From Aquilaria yunnanensis (taxonomy: Eukaryota > Streptophyta > Magnoliopsida > Malvales > Thymelaeaceae): a stretch of DNA of 64,000 nt. The notes below the pieces were generated by a model. It saw nothing but the letters and a program-made list of their open reading frames with translations. It had not been told where the DNA came from and did not search any database. Each line of letters opens with the position of its first letter. Within the stretch, counting starts at the first letter, position 1. The DNA is taken from positions 11,312,001-11,376,000 of the forward strand of contig CM077594.1 of assembly GCA_039654915.1 (NCBI GenBank). Direction: 5' to 3'. The position numbers and the translations under genes were made by a program. Positions 46,840 through 59,003 of the stretch are shown here, piece by piece.

Positions 46840-48229
46840 GGCTTGCTTCCAAGTTTAACAGAGAATTTGTCAGGGAAAACTGAAAAGGTATCAAAGAAAG
46901 CTTGGCAACTGAATTTGTTCGATTAGGGCGATCATTAACGACTTAATTACAGTGGTTCTCTTCCCCGGTGGGCTAGAGAAGGGAGTAGTGTAACTGTTTC
47001 CATCAATGGTCATTAATGCCGTTGTCATATTGCAATTCTGGCGCGATCTGCGCTGAAGACTCTTCAAATCTTCAATTCGCAAGTCACAATCAGAACTCTA
47101 ATTAATAGAGAGTACAAAGCTGGCTAGTGATCTTGATGATGGTAGTGAGTAAACTGGCAAATACGTTACTCATTTTAAACACGTGGGATCACATGTAGCT
47201 ACTGTAAAACTTATGCGAGCACTCCAGAAGAACAGCAGAATGGCACAAAACTACTGCCACAAGGTTCAATAATTACTACATTTGAGAACGGACTAGTTGA
47301 CATCACTTATCCTAGTTGGATAACTTGAAATGTGCCAGTCACAGCTACGGACCGTTTCCTTTAAACATACTTTTAGTTTAAACAGTTCAAAATCTTTGTA
47401 TTATTTCCTCATTTAGTAAGTTTTTACAGTCAGTTTATAATAATATCCTCAATTCGACATTACCTTCAAAATATTTTTTTGAAACTACAAATTAGACTTT
47501 ATGTTTTTTCAATGAATTTTAAATTATTTATTTCTTATATTTTTCAACAAGATGTAAAAGTGATTAGGGATGACAATTGGCTGGTCAAGTCAAATCATTC
47601 AAGCTCATATTTAATCCAGTTATCATGAATTCATGTCTAGGTTAGGTTCAGGTACAGTTCTTTGTGTTTGGGTTAATTAATTTTGGGTTTAGGTTGAATT
47701 GGATCAGATTTACCTGTGTTCAGATTTAATATAAGTCAGATTAATTTCAGTGTCGGGTGACTTTAGATCAGGTTAATCGGTTTCAGGCCAAAATCAGGTT
47801 AACATATTATGCTCACTTAGGGTCCTTACATAAGCCAAAATGACTAAATCTATTTGGTTTTTTGGTTCAATTTTTGTTAAAAGTTAAATAAAAAATTCAA
47901 ATTTTTTTTGCTAATAAAAAGGATTAAAAAAATGCAAATTTCAATGTGGTTTAGTTTAGGTTAATTTTAAAATCATCTTGATTATTTTTTTAGTAAATAT
48001 TAGGTTATTTATTGTCATTAATACTTTATGACTTGGTTTGAATATTAAATTCTATTCATTAATTTTTTTTGGTTTGGTTTTAATCTGCGACAGTGCGAGA
48101 CTATTTACTTAAGAAATATATCAAAATTAACTAAGATTGATCCATAAACATAATGTAAAGCCTTAGTTAGCCTAGGCTCTCTTAAATTACAAAATGTACG
48201 AATTATAAGAGGATAAGTGATTTCAAATA
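46840..48229. other. RLK copy 3 upstream region and AT-rich spacer
   Basis: Homology to the other RLK upstream regions extends to about 47165 and then stops. No TATA at the position used by copy 2. From 47564 TAGGGATGACAATTGG looks like a hAT terminus followed by GGTT-rich sequence, but I found no partner end. No gene seen. Confidence 0.45.
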
Positions 48230-48769
48230 ATAAATTTCATATTTTTTTAATTTTCTGCGTAAGCAGTGTCTCATTTTCTTATGTTTTAGTTGGTGGCTTT
48301 TTTGAAGATTTTCAGGATCTCAATAATAACATACTCTTATGTTATTCATTTGTGTATATGCCACATGCATATAAGTTTTCCATACATATTGTCTCAAAAA
48401 CAATATCTAGCATGCTATTTGAGTTCAACATGAATATAGACATACTTATCCAGTCAAACAAACTTAGCATGCCACTAAGATCATTCATAAAACTTAAATC
48501 CTTAGCATGCTACTAAAGCAAGAAAGGATGCGTACCTTCCTTTTTGATAGTCTTGTGCCGAAAAGGAAAAGGAAGGACTTGATCTTAGAGATACGCCTTG
48601 AGGCTTGAATTGAGATGAAGAATCTCAATGTAATTCCACCCACAATGCTCTAAGAAAGTGTCTAATATTTCGGCTCTTTAAAGGAATGAAAGGAGGAATT
48701 TTTCTCTCAAGAAAAATGGTGCAAATTGAGTGTAAAATTCGTACCCACAATGGCCAGCCACTAAAGGCT
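48230..48769. other. Unassigned sequence, possibly part of a repeat
   Basis: A 99-codon plus-strand frame (48217-48516) is Ser/Phe/Ile-rich and unrecognised. The minus strand has a donor-like AAGGAAGGTACGCATCC at about 48530. No supported gene. Confidence 0.3.
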
Positions 48770-48779
48770 ATTTATAGAT

Positions 48780-49265
48780 GACCAAAAGGCACACCTTTAC
48801 ACCAAGAAAGGTGTCCTTTAAGCCAAAGAACACTTCCTTTGGCTAAGGGTCATGTATGGTGGCGAAAATACATGTCTTTTAGCCAAGGAACACTTCCTTT
48901 GGCCTATAACCACCCATAACTACCTTATGGGAGAAAATACATGTCTTTTAAGTCAAGGAACACTTCCTTTGGCCTATAACCACCCATAACTACCTTATGG
49001 GCGAAAATACATGTCTTTTAAGTCTAAAGGACATCACATTTGGTGCAATAACCACCTCAACCACCTCCATGGCCGAACATACATGTCCTTTAAAGTCAAA
49101 GGACATCACTCTTGGTGCTATAAGCACCCTATGGCCGAATATACATGTCCATTCACCCAAGGAGCACTTCCTTTGGATGAAAGGACATGTTCTTTTAGCC
49201 AAGAGTTATTTCTTTTGATGAAGAGACATACCTTTACACAAAAGATGTGTCTCTTGGTGGTTTTG
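48780..49265. repeat. 69-70 bp tandem repeat with diverged copies
   Basis: The unit contains AAAATACATGTCTTTTA, AGGAACACTTCCTTTGGC and CCACCCATAACTACCTTATG, repeating at 48865, 48934 and 49004. Increasingly diverged half-units (ACATGTCC, AAAGGACATCAC) run on to about 49265. Frames across it are shadows. Confidence 0.8.
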
Positions 49266-49269
49266 AGCT

Positions 49270-49740
49270 AAAAACAAGGTGAGCTGGCACAAAGCTAGCT
49301 CAATATGCTACTTATGCACCATTGAGCTCCTTTGAGCTCCAACCAAGCACCATGAACTAAGGTCCAGCTCCAAGAACTGACCTTGAGCTGGAGTTAGCTG
49401 CTTTCAGCTGAAGTAAACTGAAGTCCAGCTACACTCAGCTACCAAAAGCTGAAGTGAGCTGACTTGAGCTGAAGTCCAGCTACATTCAGCTACCATAAGC
49501 TGAAGTGAGCTGACTTGAGCTTACTTGAGCTAACTTGAGCTGAAGTCCAGCTACATTCAGCTACCATAAGCTGAAGTGAGCTGACTTGAGCTGAGTTGAG
49601 CTAACTTGAGCTGAAGTCCAGCTACTTTGAGCTACTTATAGCTGAAGTGAGCTGACTTGAGCTAAGGGGAGCTACTTCTAGCTGCCTTAGATACCTTTTC
49701 AAGCTATAGTTAGCTCAACGAGCTCAAATCCTATCTTAAA
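49270..49740. repeat. AGCT-rich minisatellite
   Basis: Units starting GAAGTCCAGCTAC occur at 49420, 49471, 49542 and 49613, so the spacing is 51, 71 and 71 bp. The longer units have an extra 20 bp of AGCTNACTTG pairs. The core palindrome AGCT recurs roughly every 10 bp, including in the flanks. Confidence 0.85.
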
Positions 49741-51461
49741 AGGATCTTGGTGCGCCAAGAATTCCAACATTTTTGTGGAATTGGTGCATCATCAATCATT
49801 AATCATCATTCATAAGCATCACAAGTAACATGTGAAAGCCTAGATTTCTACTTACACCTCGTGAGATTTAAATTCTTCCCACCATTAATTTCACAAAGTG
49901 CAAAGATTTTGCTATGCTCTTGTTTCGGTGATTTTGCTACAATTTCATTCTTTTGCTACAAAATTGTTACGCTAATATACATAACTAGTTTACATATTCA
50001 GCGTTACTACAGGATTACAAATTATATTAAGTTTTACAGAACAATAAATATTTATTATTATAGAAATATTATTATAAAAATATACAATCAAACCAATAGT
50101 TTAAAAAGTATCAAATTATTATAGCATGGTATTGAGTATCACTAATGAATTTATTTATTTATTTCAAATTTTTAAGATTTAAATAACAATAATTCAAGCG
50201 GATATATCATCATCTTCATCTTAATTCTAAAATGAACCGCTCTTCTCCAAAAATCATACACAAAAAGTGTTAAGATGAGATTAGAAAAGATAAAGCCAAA
50301 ATCATATTTTGGAAAATTTTAAGCAGCCATTTTCAAATTGTTTTAGTTTGATAACTAAAAATTTTTTAAATTTTTAATAAATTCAAAAAAAATACTTGGT
50401 CCATGAACTCTTAAAAATATACATAAGATAATCCCAAAACTTTTATAAACAATATATCACTAAATTTTCAAAAATGACATTTTAGTGATTGTGCTAAAAG
50501 TTTAAAGAAAGTGATAAAATTCCTCTATTAAACATAAAATTTTATTCTTATGAAAAATATAGAAATTTACTTACTTCATCCTTCTTGAGATTTGAACAAC
50601 TATCAAAAGGTCAAAATTATTTTTTATATATCCTTAATTTTTTAAAATCTTACTTTTAAGATATTTTCAAAATTATTGAACCAAATGTATCCTTACATGA
50701 AAATTATGATGAGCAAGTATCATAGGAAAAGAAACACAAACCTTGTGATAACTATATTGAATCATTTTTCCAATATCTCTGTTAGCTAAAAATTAAGAAA
50801 ATGCCAGTATTCCATTGTAAAAGAGACACAAAAACTTGCCAACTATATAATGGATATTATTCCAATGAAAAAAACCAAAGAGATAATTAAGGGGCATATA
50901 AAAACTCAAAAAAATCATAATTAATAAAAAATTCAAGAAAAATTATGCTCATTTGAGAAATTAATTATTGATAACAAAATTTTAAAGAGTAAATTAATGC
51001 CTGCTAAATGATAATGCTATTACATGGTAAATTGAAAAAAAAAATTCTGGCTTGTATTTTGGCATAGTTGAAAAAAAATTTGAAAATTTTATTTTTAAGT
51101 GAATAAAATAAGCCTATCAAATTAATTTTATATCTTAATTTTAATTATTATAATTGGGTACATATATATTTATAGATTTTTTTGTTTTCTTTTTAATTTG
51201 ATATCTATCTTTAGTTTGAATATTAATTATATCCTCATCTTTAATTCTAAATTTGAATGAACGTCCACAGTTGTGGATTTGACTACCACGTGTCACTGCA
51301 GTATTACTTAATAGGGTCAAGGGTATATTTAGTATATCCTATGTAAAAAATAGAAGTTATTTTACTAAAAAAGGAAGTCCACGACATGTCAGCATCACAT
51401 TTCACTTGTTATGTGAAAAGTCCATCATACCCTTCGTAGATGCTTTTGCTTTATATGTATA
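49741..51461. other. AT-rich intergenic sequence
   Basis: No gene. At 49750-49775 GCGCCAAGAATTCCAACA could be an LTR end read on the minus strand (TGTTGGAATTCTTGGCGC), but no partner end was found. Confidence 0.4.
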
Positions 51462-54405
51462 CTAGTTTGAACACCCGGCATTGCCACGGGATCAAAAAAA
51501 ATAAAAGTGTAAAACATATCAATAATGAAGTTACTTATGGAGAAGAAATGTGAAAAATAATAAGTAAAAAATATTAGAAATATAAGTCTAATTTGTCTAA
51601 AGTGTTTCCAATAAATTAATAATCAATGAAATAAGGAGTTATGCAAACCAAATAGAACTACTAATTGAACAATTAAACAAATAATATAATATTTTTGTGA
51701 GTATTTTTAGTATTATTTTCTGTCAATATATCAATCATAGAATACATGTCAATGAAAAAAAAAACACATCACTTACAATATTAGATTTGTTTAAAAACTA
51801 AAAAAAGAATAACATGATTAACGCTTTTAACCCTAGTAAAAGATCTTCTCTGAGATAAGTGTTGTAAAAAATGAAATGGTAATGTAGATTAATAATTTTT
51901 TTAATTAAAACAAACGTATCTACATTGAGCTATTTTGTCTCTAGCATTCATTTTTTACTAAAATTAGTCTTATTTTCAAGGAAAAAAACACTCCAACTTA
52001 GACTTTGAACATGTTTATGGGAAAGTTAAAAATAACACAACTTTAATAATAGTACTAATGAATTAGACTTTAATATAATTATACTAGACATTTCAAAATT
52101 TTTAAAATATAATTACAATTTAGTACATGCTTAATGAATATGCCTATCTTCCATTAGATTTTCAAAACCAAATTTAGTTATTAGAAAAGTAATCAATTGT
52201 GCAACCCTTTACCATGTTCACCAAGTGTAAGATTCAATTATATGGGGGACTGTTGTAATGATTTTCTTTTAAGAAAAACCAACACTGCACTATTAATAAA
52301 TTTATAGTTAAATAGGCCTAAATTAGTTGTTAACATGTTTTGTTAAAATATTTGATTAATATATATTTGTTAATACATATTGAGTTGAGCCTAATTGGGA
52401 TATCTAATAGGCTTGCGTAGCTTAAGTTTATGACTTTACTATTTTTTTGTATATATATAAGAAATAAAAAATAATTAATTGAGTGGGCCAAAATTGTCAC
52501 ATATAATGCATTGGCCCTAAGTTATATAATGATTCTTTTTTTTTTTTTCATTTCTGCTTTAATTTTTATAATTTTTTACTTAAATTTTAAAAGTAACACT
52601 TTCATACTCTTTCTCCCACTCCTGACTCTTGCTTATGGGACCCCTTTGAGTAATTTAGATTCGGCCTAAATAGACAATTAATTAATTTGTTGAGTCTGAT
52701 TGTCAAACATAATGTATGGGGCCCTAAGTTACATAATTGTTTTCTTTTAAGTTACCGCTCCTACTCTCATTTTTACAATATTTTTACTTGCTTAAATTTT
52801 AAAAGTGACTGCATTCCTATTTTAGTTTAAACTCCTGCTTTTGAGATGCTTGATGTAACTTAGATTGGCCCAAATGGGTAACTAATTAATTTGTTAGACC
52901 CTATTGTCTAACATAATGCATTGGACCCTAAGTTACATAACTCTTCTCTTTTTGGGTCACCATTCTTGCTCTCATGTTTACAACCTTTTCTTTAAATTTT
53001 AAAAGTGATGATTTTTTGTTCTCACTCCTGCATCCCACTCCTACTCTTAGAACGCTTGTGTAACTTAAATAAGGCCCAAATGGACAGCCAATTTATTTTT
53101 TGGGTCCAATCGTCCAATATAATGCATTGAGCCTAAGTTACATAATCCTTTTTTTATGGGTTGTCACTCCCACATTCATTTTTACAACTTTTTTACTTAA
53201 ATTTTAAAGGTGACATTTTCCTATTCTCGCTCATTCTCCTCACTGCTGTTTTCAGGATGCTTTGTGTAACTTAGATCGGTCCTAAATGTGTAACAAATTA
53301 ATTTGTTGGGCGTCAAACATAATTCATTGGGCACTAAGTTACAAAATTGTTCTCTTTTAGGTCGTTGCTTCCACTCTTAATTGCCGCCTGTGCTCTCGTT
53401 TTTACAACTTTTTTACTTTTGTTTTAAAAGTGACACTTTCCTACTCTAACTTCCTCTCTCTTCTCCTACTTTTGAAACGCTTTGTATAACATAGATTGAG
53501 CCCAAATAAGTAACCAATTGATTTATTGAGCCCAATTGCCAAACATAATACAATGTGTTTGAGTTCTAAACTCATCTATTATCTGTTTAAGCCAATAAAA
53601 ATGTTTGAGGAAGTAGATTTCATCACCATAAAATTAAGTTCTGATCTTTGAAATTATTGTAACTTGACCCATAACACAAGGCGAATTCAAAGATGAATTA
53701 AAAAAAATAAAAAAAATAACATAAAATTTTGAAAATATAAATATAGATTTTAGATTGAAGAGCCAAACCTAAGAAAATTCAAATAATCATGAAAGACAAA
53801 CAATAATCATGAACAACAAACACACAATCTTAGTACATATGATATTGAAATTATAGGAAAAAGGAACACAAAAATGATAGGTGGAAAAAGTAATTGCACA
53901 AAAAAATGAAGAATCTGAATTTTATTAAAAAAAAATGGAGAGGTAACCTAAGTGTAGAGTTTTGTCAGCTTGAGATATGTTAGTATATATAGAAAAAATT
54001 AAAAAGGAAAAGACATTAGTTTCTAAGATACATTAGGCATGATATGGGTAATTAAATAAAATATTTGTTATACTTGTTTGATTTTTTGTCTAATATTCTT
54101 GTATATATGGTGAAAATGTTAAAAAATATATTTGTTAGGATAATAAATGCTCCAATTCGACCGGTGGGTTATTTTTTGTTAAAACATAAAGTAATTGGTT
54201 TAATATCAAAATATTAGACATTTAGAAGCCAAATTTGTGTTAAAATTAGGGGAAAAGATTTGTTGGATACTTTAGGAATTATATTACGAATTTAAGGTAA
54301 TTTTACCATTTTGGAAGGCAATTTTGATATGGCATTCAATTAGACTCTAATAAAGTGCACAACTACCAAAACCTCATTTGCTTCCCTTTATGATAATATA
54401 ATAGA
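51462..54405 (-). mobile_element. Non-autonomous Helitron
   Basis: On the minus strand the 5' end is TCTATTATATTATCATAAAG, preceded by A at 54406. The 3' end has a short GC-rich stem (CCCGTGGCAATGCCGGG), then TGTTCAAA and CTAG at 51465-51462, followed by T. This is the Helitron structure: A|TC...hairpin...CTAG|T, with no target duplication or inverted repeats. About 2.94 kb, no helicase or Rep gene. The interior is AT-rich with a tandem array. Confidence 0.77.
52470..53560. repeat. 205-bp tandem array within the Helitron
   Basis: The block TAAGTTACATAA recurs at 52518, 52724, 52929, 53134 and 53335 (spacing 206, 205, 205, 201), with shared neighbours CAAACATAATGCATTGG and CTTAAATTTTAAAAGTGAC. 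A sixth partial unit starts at about 53520. Confidence 0.85.
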
Positions 54406-54899
54406 TTTCATGCTTATCCATCTATTTATGTATAGCAAACCTTAGCATCAAAGATGGATGATTCTGAGATGCACCTAGGTGCTTATGCACAGTCAGTAGA
54501 TGATTTCTGTTAATTTTAGTTGAAATGGTAAGTTTTAGCTATTACGATAAAGTCAGCTTTGGATATTTTATTTATGGTTAGAATGATTTTTTTTCCAATG
54601 AAAATTAACTAGACATTTATCTCCTCCAATAATGTTTGTTGCGTTTCTTGTTTTCAACAATCCTTCATCTTCACGTAAATAGTCTTCAGGTCTATTTATG
54701 TAAAAAAAAAATAGCCGGTATAGTTATTTTTCTTTTCTAATTATTTGCAAAGTGCACAAAAAAAAGTTTTGTTCTTTTTTTTTTTCACATTACCCTTTTT
54801 TATAACATTAAATATGAATGAAATAAATAAACTTAAAATGATAAATATGGTAATTATTTAAAAATGAGTTTATTCATTCATTTTTTTTTCGTGTAATTG

Positions 54900-55500
54900 A
54901 TATTTTCAAATAGTTGCATATATTCGAATTCCAGTTTCATACAGTTTATTTACAGTTTAATACATTAAAAATTCATTGCAAGTTTTTGTTAAACTTTGTG
55001 AAGCATATTTAATTTTCTACCAAAGAAACTTAATTTGTATAATATGAACTCAAATTTTTTTGATAGGAAAGTATTTTTTTTTCAATAGATATCTAATTTT
55101 GTACATTAACGTTTCAATTTACAATAAGAACATAATTTTGATAAATAAAAATCAATTTGATATAATAAGAACTCAATTTCAAAAACTGTACCTTAATTTC
55201 ATATAATAGAAACTTAATTTTATAAAAAAGAAACTTATTTTTATACATCCGCATTCCAATTTGGTATAATTAGAACTCTACACTTTTACAATATAATCTT
55301 AGTTTCATACAATACAATCTCAATTATATTTGAGAATTGTCTTTAGGCTCTATTTACTCACCAATTGAAGTATTTGGTGCATCCTTACATTTCATTTTTG
55401 TACCTGTATATTATGTTAAAAAAATTACTCAATTTCACACAAAGTTCATAGTTTCGTACAAATAAATCTCGGTTTCATACAATTCATTTTTAATTTCATG
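54900..55500. repeat. Degenerate TTTCATACAATAAGAACTCAA repeats
   Basis: Loose repeats of CAATTTCATACAATA and AGAACTCAATTT at roughly 25-30 bp spacing across the left half of Mutator-like element 2. Analogous in place and style to the AACAAAC minisatellite in element 1. Confidence 0.55.
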
Positions 55501-55508
55501 CAATAAGA

Positions 55509-55551
55509 ATACACACACACACACGCGTACGTACATACACACACACACAAC
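55509..55551. repeat. AC-dinucleotide microsatellite
   Basis: ACACACACACACGCGTACGTACATACACACACAC type run, interrupted by CGCGTACGTAC. Confidence 0.9.
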
Positions 55552-56029
55552 TAGTTTCGTACATATAATACCCAAAAGGATATATATATATTGGGTTGTA
55601 TTAGTAGGAAAATCTACAAGCATACAACAATCCTATATGAACACACAATACACAAACAGTACCATACATTCCTACTCTGAACAACACAGTGTACATCCAC
55701 AATTAACATTGTTATAATTAGCACACACCCATAACATTAATTCTGACACCCAAACAATAATTCACTTAGATGCCCTGACCATACTTTATGGTGCTAATTA
55801 ATATACAAAAAGCAGCCATACAACCCTCATCTACAATGATACAATCAAAACCCAAACCCATAATTAATAATAGCAAAAAGACAAGAAACAATAATAAATG
55901 CCAACAGCATACTTGCCGGTCATAAGCAACATTCAATCTTATGAGAAACAAAAGCCAAGAAAACAAAACTTAATATTTCAACCATTCAATCGATTCTCCG
56001 CAATTTTGAAACTCATATTCACTACATAT

Positions 56030-56975
56030 AGTCGTTCGGCAGAAACATACAAACCGTTAGTAGAATCACACAAGCTATCCACACAAAATTAGTCCGTCAA
56101 CAAAACCACACAAAATGGTAATAATACAAACTTTCCACAGAACAATACACTTCATAATTGTTCAACCTGTAATCCACCCTATAACAACACTCCTCACAAT
56201 TATACAACGTGTAATTAGAATAATACATCACTATATCAAGAACACAATAGAACGCCACATTCACCCAACCCAGTAAATAACACTTCTCACTCCTACATAC
56301 AAAATACACCCACTCTCCTCCAAATCCAAACCATACATAATGTTCATAGAATAACATAACATCCTTACATAACATCAACAACATCAACCACATATTTTTC
56401 TTACAATTTTAACAAGCACATGTTTGAGATACTTAGGTTAAAGTACTTACAGTTGATAATGAGAGCAAACCACATCCTCTGAATCTTGATCTTCTGATCC
56501 ACTGCTAGAGCCATTACCCTCTACGATGCGAACCATATTCTCTACACATAATCATTCGGTAGAAACATACAAATTGTTAATGGATTCACACAACGTATCC
56601 ACACACAACAAAATACTATTTCAACAAAACCACACAAAATCAGAATGATACAAACATCTCACAGAACCTTACACCTTATAACTGTTTAACACTGTAATCC
56701 AACCATACAACTGGACACAACAAAAATACCCCAATAATAACACTTCTCACTTTTATACAACATGTACTTAGTACAATACATACCTGTCTATAGAAAACAC
56801 ATCAGAACGACACATTAACTCAACCTAGTAAATAACACTTCACTACCACATACAAATACACCCACTTTCAACCATCTGCAAACCATCCAAAACATTCACA
56901 GAATACACAACTTCACAATTTTTGCTTAATGCATTTGCTCAGTAGAAACATACAAACTGATGATAAAGGCACACA
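56030..56975. repeat. Tandem units of about 530 bp
   Basis: The block from CGGCAGAAACATACAAACCG (about 56037) recurs at about 56568 as CGGTAGAAACATACAAATTG with colinear similarity over about 350 bp (CCACACAAAAT, CTCACAGAACCTTACAC, AATAACACTTCTCAC, AATACACCCACTTTC). A third partial copy starts at about 56940. Confidence 0.75.
56441..56540 (-). other. Possible exon with strong donor, Mutator-like element 2
   Basis: The minus strand reads an acidic Ser/Glu/Asp-rich frame (GSSSGSEDQDSEDVV) ending ATCAACT|GTAAGTACTT. The donor junction is identical over 15 bp to 20373-20387 in element 1. No wider similarity was seen by eye. Confidence 0.3.
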
Positions 56976-57194
56976 AACCATTAACACAAACTTACTCTGC
57001 CACCAAAACCACAAAAAAAAACCCACTGGAGAACCATACAAAACATTCACAAACTAACCCCAACTTTTCACCCATCATCATTTCTTCCAACTTCCCCCTA
57101 GAAAACCATTCAATTCCATTTACTTCAACCCTGCTTATGTTCACACAGTTTTTGACTGAATTTAAAAAAAAACCATCATCTTTGAAACACCAAC

Positions 57195-57365
57195 ATTCCT
57201 TTCTTCTTCTCCGATGACTCGTACCCCTCACTAGAACGAAATCCCGAACCTTGTTTCTCTCCTTTGTGGTCCTAATCGCATACCTTCCTTCTTCTCCGAC
57301 GACTCGCACCCCTCACTAGAATGAAATTGTGAACCTTGCTTCTCTCCTCAGTGGTCCTAATCACC
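57195..57365. repeat. Tandem duplication of about 85 bp
   Basis: CTTCTTCTCCGAYGACTCG, CCCTCACTAGAAYGAAAT and CTCTCCTNNGTGGTCCTAAT occur twice in a row near the right end of Mutator-like element 2, recalling the duplicated leader in element 1. Confidence 0.75.
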
Positions 57366-57723
57366 ATGATCCGAGACATTCCCAAACCGTCTTCGCTCCC
57401 GCCGCCGCCAGGCCAGATTTTGTGCCCAAACTAGCTGCTGTTGCCACAAGCTCTGGGTTTCCCTAAACCTGTCGATGGAGAATGTGGTTTCTTTTTTAAT
57501 AGAAAATCTTATTTTGATCTTGTCTTTGCGTTGTGTGTTTTAAGGCATGTTTTTGTATGGAAAATGAAAGCTAAATTAATGGCTCTTGATAATTATCCCC
57601 TAATTTTTGTGCCTCCCCTACTGATTTGAAAGCATGGTAATGGATTTAATCCGTTAGTAATATTAATAGTGTTACTAGGTGTATTATACACCAAGGAGGA
57701 CAATCTCCAATCTCATCAAAGAT

Positions 57724-58069
57724 ATTTTTTTCTCATGATTGTTTATACTAATTTTCCTTTGTCTCTGTTTCTTTAACATGTGATGCGTGTTTCTTTTTTC
57801 ATTTTACATTTTATTTGCTTTATTTTATATTGTTAATTGGTTATTTAATTGTTTCATGTATTATTATTATTTTCATTTTTCATAACTTTATTAAAACTTA
57901 ACTAAAACCATTGATTTGATTATCTATTTTATTATTAATTTTTTATATACCCTTTATTTTTTACCATGTAGAATATTTTTATCCTATAATTTATGTAATT
58001 CATTTTACTGAGATATGTTACTTCTCAAGGTTAGCCATTATATGTTTTTTCAAATCGTAAGGCTCCATA
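57724..58069. other. AT-rich spacer
   Basis: No gene or repeat recognised between Mutator-like element 2 and the TRIM array. Confidence 0.5.
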
Positions 58070-58234
58070 TGTAACACTTCCATATCCCACATGGGTGAAT
58101 CATGGGAAGCCTTATATGCATATATAAGCTCCAATTCCATAACATAAGCACCTAGCGCTTATCTTTTTCTAAAGGATAACCCATATGGTGTGGGCAAGTG
58201 TTCCATTGACTGGCTCTGGACTTGGGTCGTTACA
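58070..58234 (+). repeat. TRIM LTR 1
   Basis: 165 bp, TGTAACACTTCC...GGTCGTTACA, followed by primer site 58237-58249 (TGGTATCAGAGCC). Confidence 0.8.
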
Positions 58235-58434
58235 GATGGTATCAGAGCCGACTTGGCACCACAATGGTGTGACATAGTGGATATGCACATGCATCATCTA
58301 CCGGGACTGATCCTAGATTCAAGAGGCTACTTGGCCAGGGGCTAAATAATCCGATCAGAGAGGTTACTTGGTCCGAGGAATCAAGTAATCCGATTGACCC
58401 TAACGGGAACGTTGGGTACATAAGGGGAGGTGTT

Positions 58435-58639
58435 TGTAACACCCCCATATCCCACATGGGTGGTATCACAGCCAGGTTTGGTTCAAAGTATGTGGTTGTG
58501 TCTGCTGATATGGGACGGGGGAACTTCCTTATACTGAGAGTATATTCCTAAGTTTCTAGCGCTTATCCTTTTTCCAAAGGATAGCCCATATGATATGGCC
58601 AGGCGTTCTGTTGACTAATTCTAAACTTAAGTCGTTATA
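58435..58639 (+). repeat. TRIM LTR 2
   Basis: 205 bp, TGTAACACCCCCATATCC...AAGTCGTTATA. It differs in its middle from the others (GGTATCACAGCCAGGTTTGG inserted), then a decayed primer site TTGGTATTAGAG follows. Confidence 0.75.
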
Positions 58640-58838
58640 TTTGGTATTAGAGTTGACTCAGGACTGCGATGGTGTGGCATAGTGGGTGTGCACATGCATC
58701 GTCTACTGGTACTTATCCTGGATTTAAGAGGCTACTTGGTCAAGGGCTAAGTAGTCCGATTAAAGAGGTTACTTGGTTTACGGAACCAAGTAATCCGATT
58801 GACCCAAACTGGGATGTTAGGTACATAAGGGGGGAGCT

Positions 58839-58998
58839 TGTAACAACCCCATATCCCACATTGGTGTGGGAAGCCTTATATGGATATATAGGCTCAAATT
58901 CCAGAACATAAGCATCTAGTGCTTATTTTTTTATAAAGGATAGCCCATGTGGTATAGGCAGGTGTTCCGTTGACTGGTTCTGGACTTGGGCCATTATA
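58839..58998 (+). repeat. TRIM LTR 3
   Basis: 160 bp, TGTAACAACCCCATATCC...GGGCCATTATA. The following primer site is split by the hAT insertion. Confidence 0.75.
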
Positions 58999-59003
58999 GA
59001 TGG

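Larger units (their letters stand above)
54456..57713. mobile_element. Mutator-like element 2 with hairpin ends, non-TIR
   Basis: It is flanked by a 10-bp direct repeat CATCAAAGAT (54446-54455 and 57714-57723). The left hairpin is GCACCTAGGTGC (54471-54482), 15 bp from the end. The right hairpin is GGTGTATTATACACC (57678-57692), exactly 21 bp from the end, as in element 1. The left ends of the two elements share ATTCT just before the hairpin, and the right ends share AGG...ACA..AATC after it. The interior is repetitive: an ATTTCATACA-rich half, a dinucleotide run, units of about 530 bp, and a duplicated leader. No transposase is recognisable. Confidence 0.6.

Noticed and set aside
47564..47830. 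hAT element starting TAGGGATGACAATTGG
   Set aside because: No matching right terminus or 8-bp duplication found, so not listed as an element.
56097..56393. 98-codon minus-strand Cys/Tyr/Val-rich frame
   Set aside because: It lies inside tandem units of about 530 bp in a transposon and is broken in the next unit; a shadow of A/C-rich repeats.
57675..57692. CTAG plus hairpin as a Helitron 3' end
   Set aside because: CTAG directly abuts the hairpin instead of lying about 8-12 nt away, and the site fits the right hairpin of the Mutator-like element with its 10-bp duplication.
58070..58234. Cassandra element (TRIM with 5S rRNA promoter)
   Set aside because: The LTRs show no 5S rRNA-like internal promoter that I can recognise.
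58237..58249. tRNA-like sequence TGGTATCAGAGCC
   Set aside because: It is a retrotransposon primer binding site, complementary to tRNA-Met, with no tRNA cloverleaf around it.
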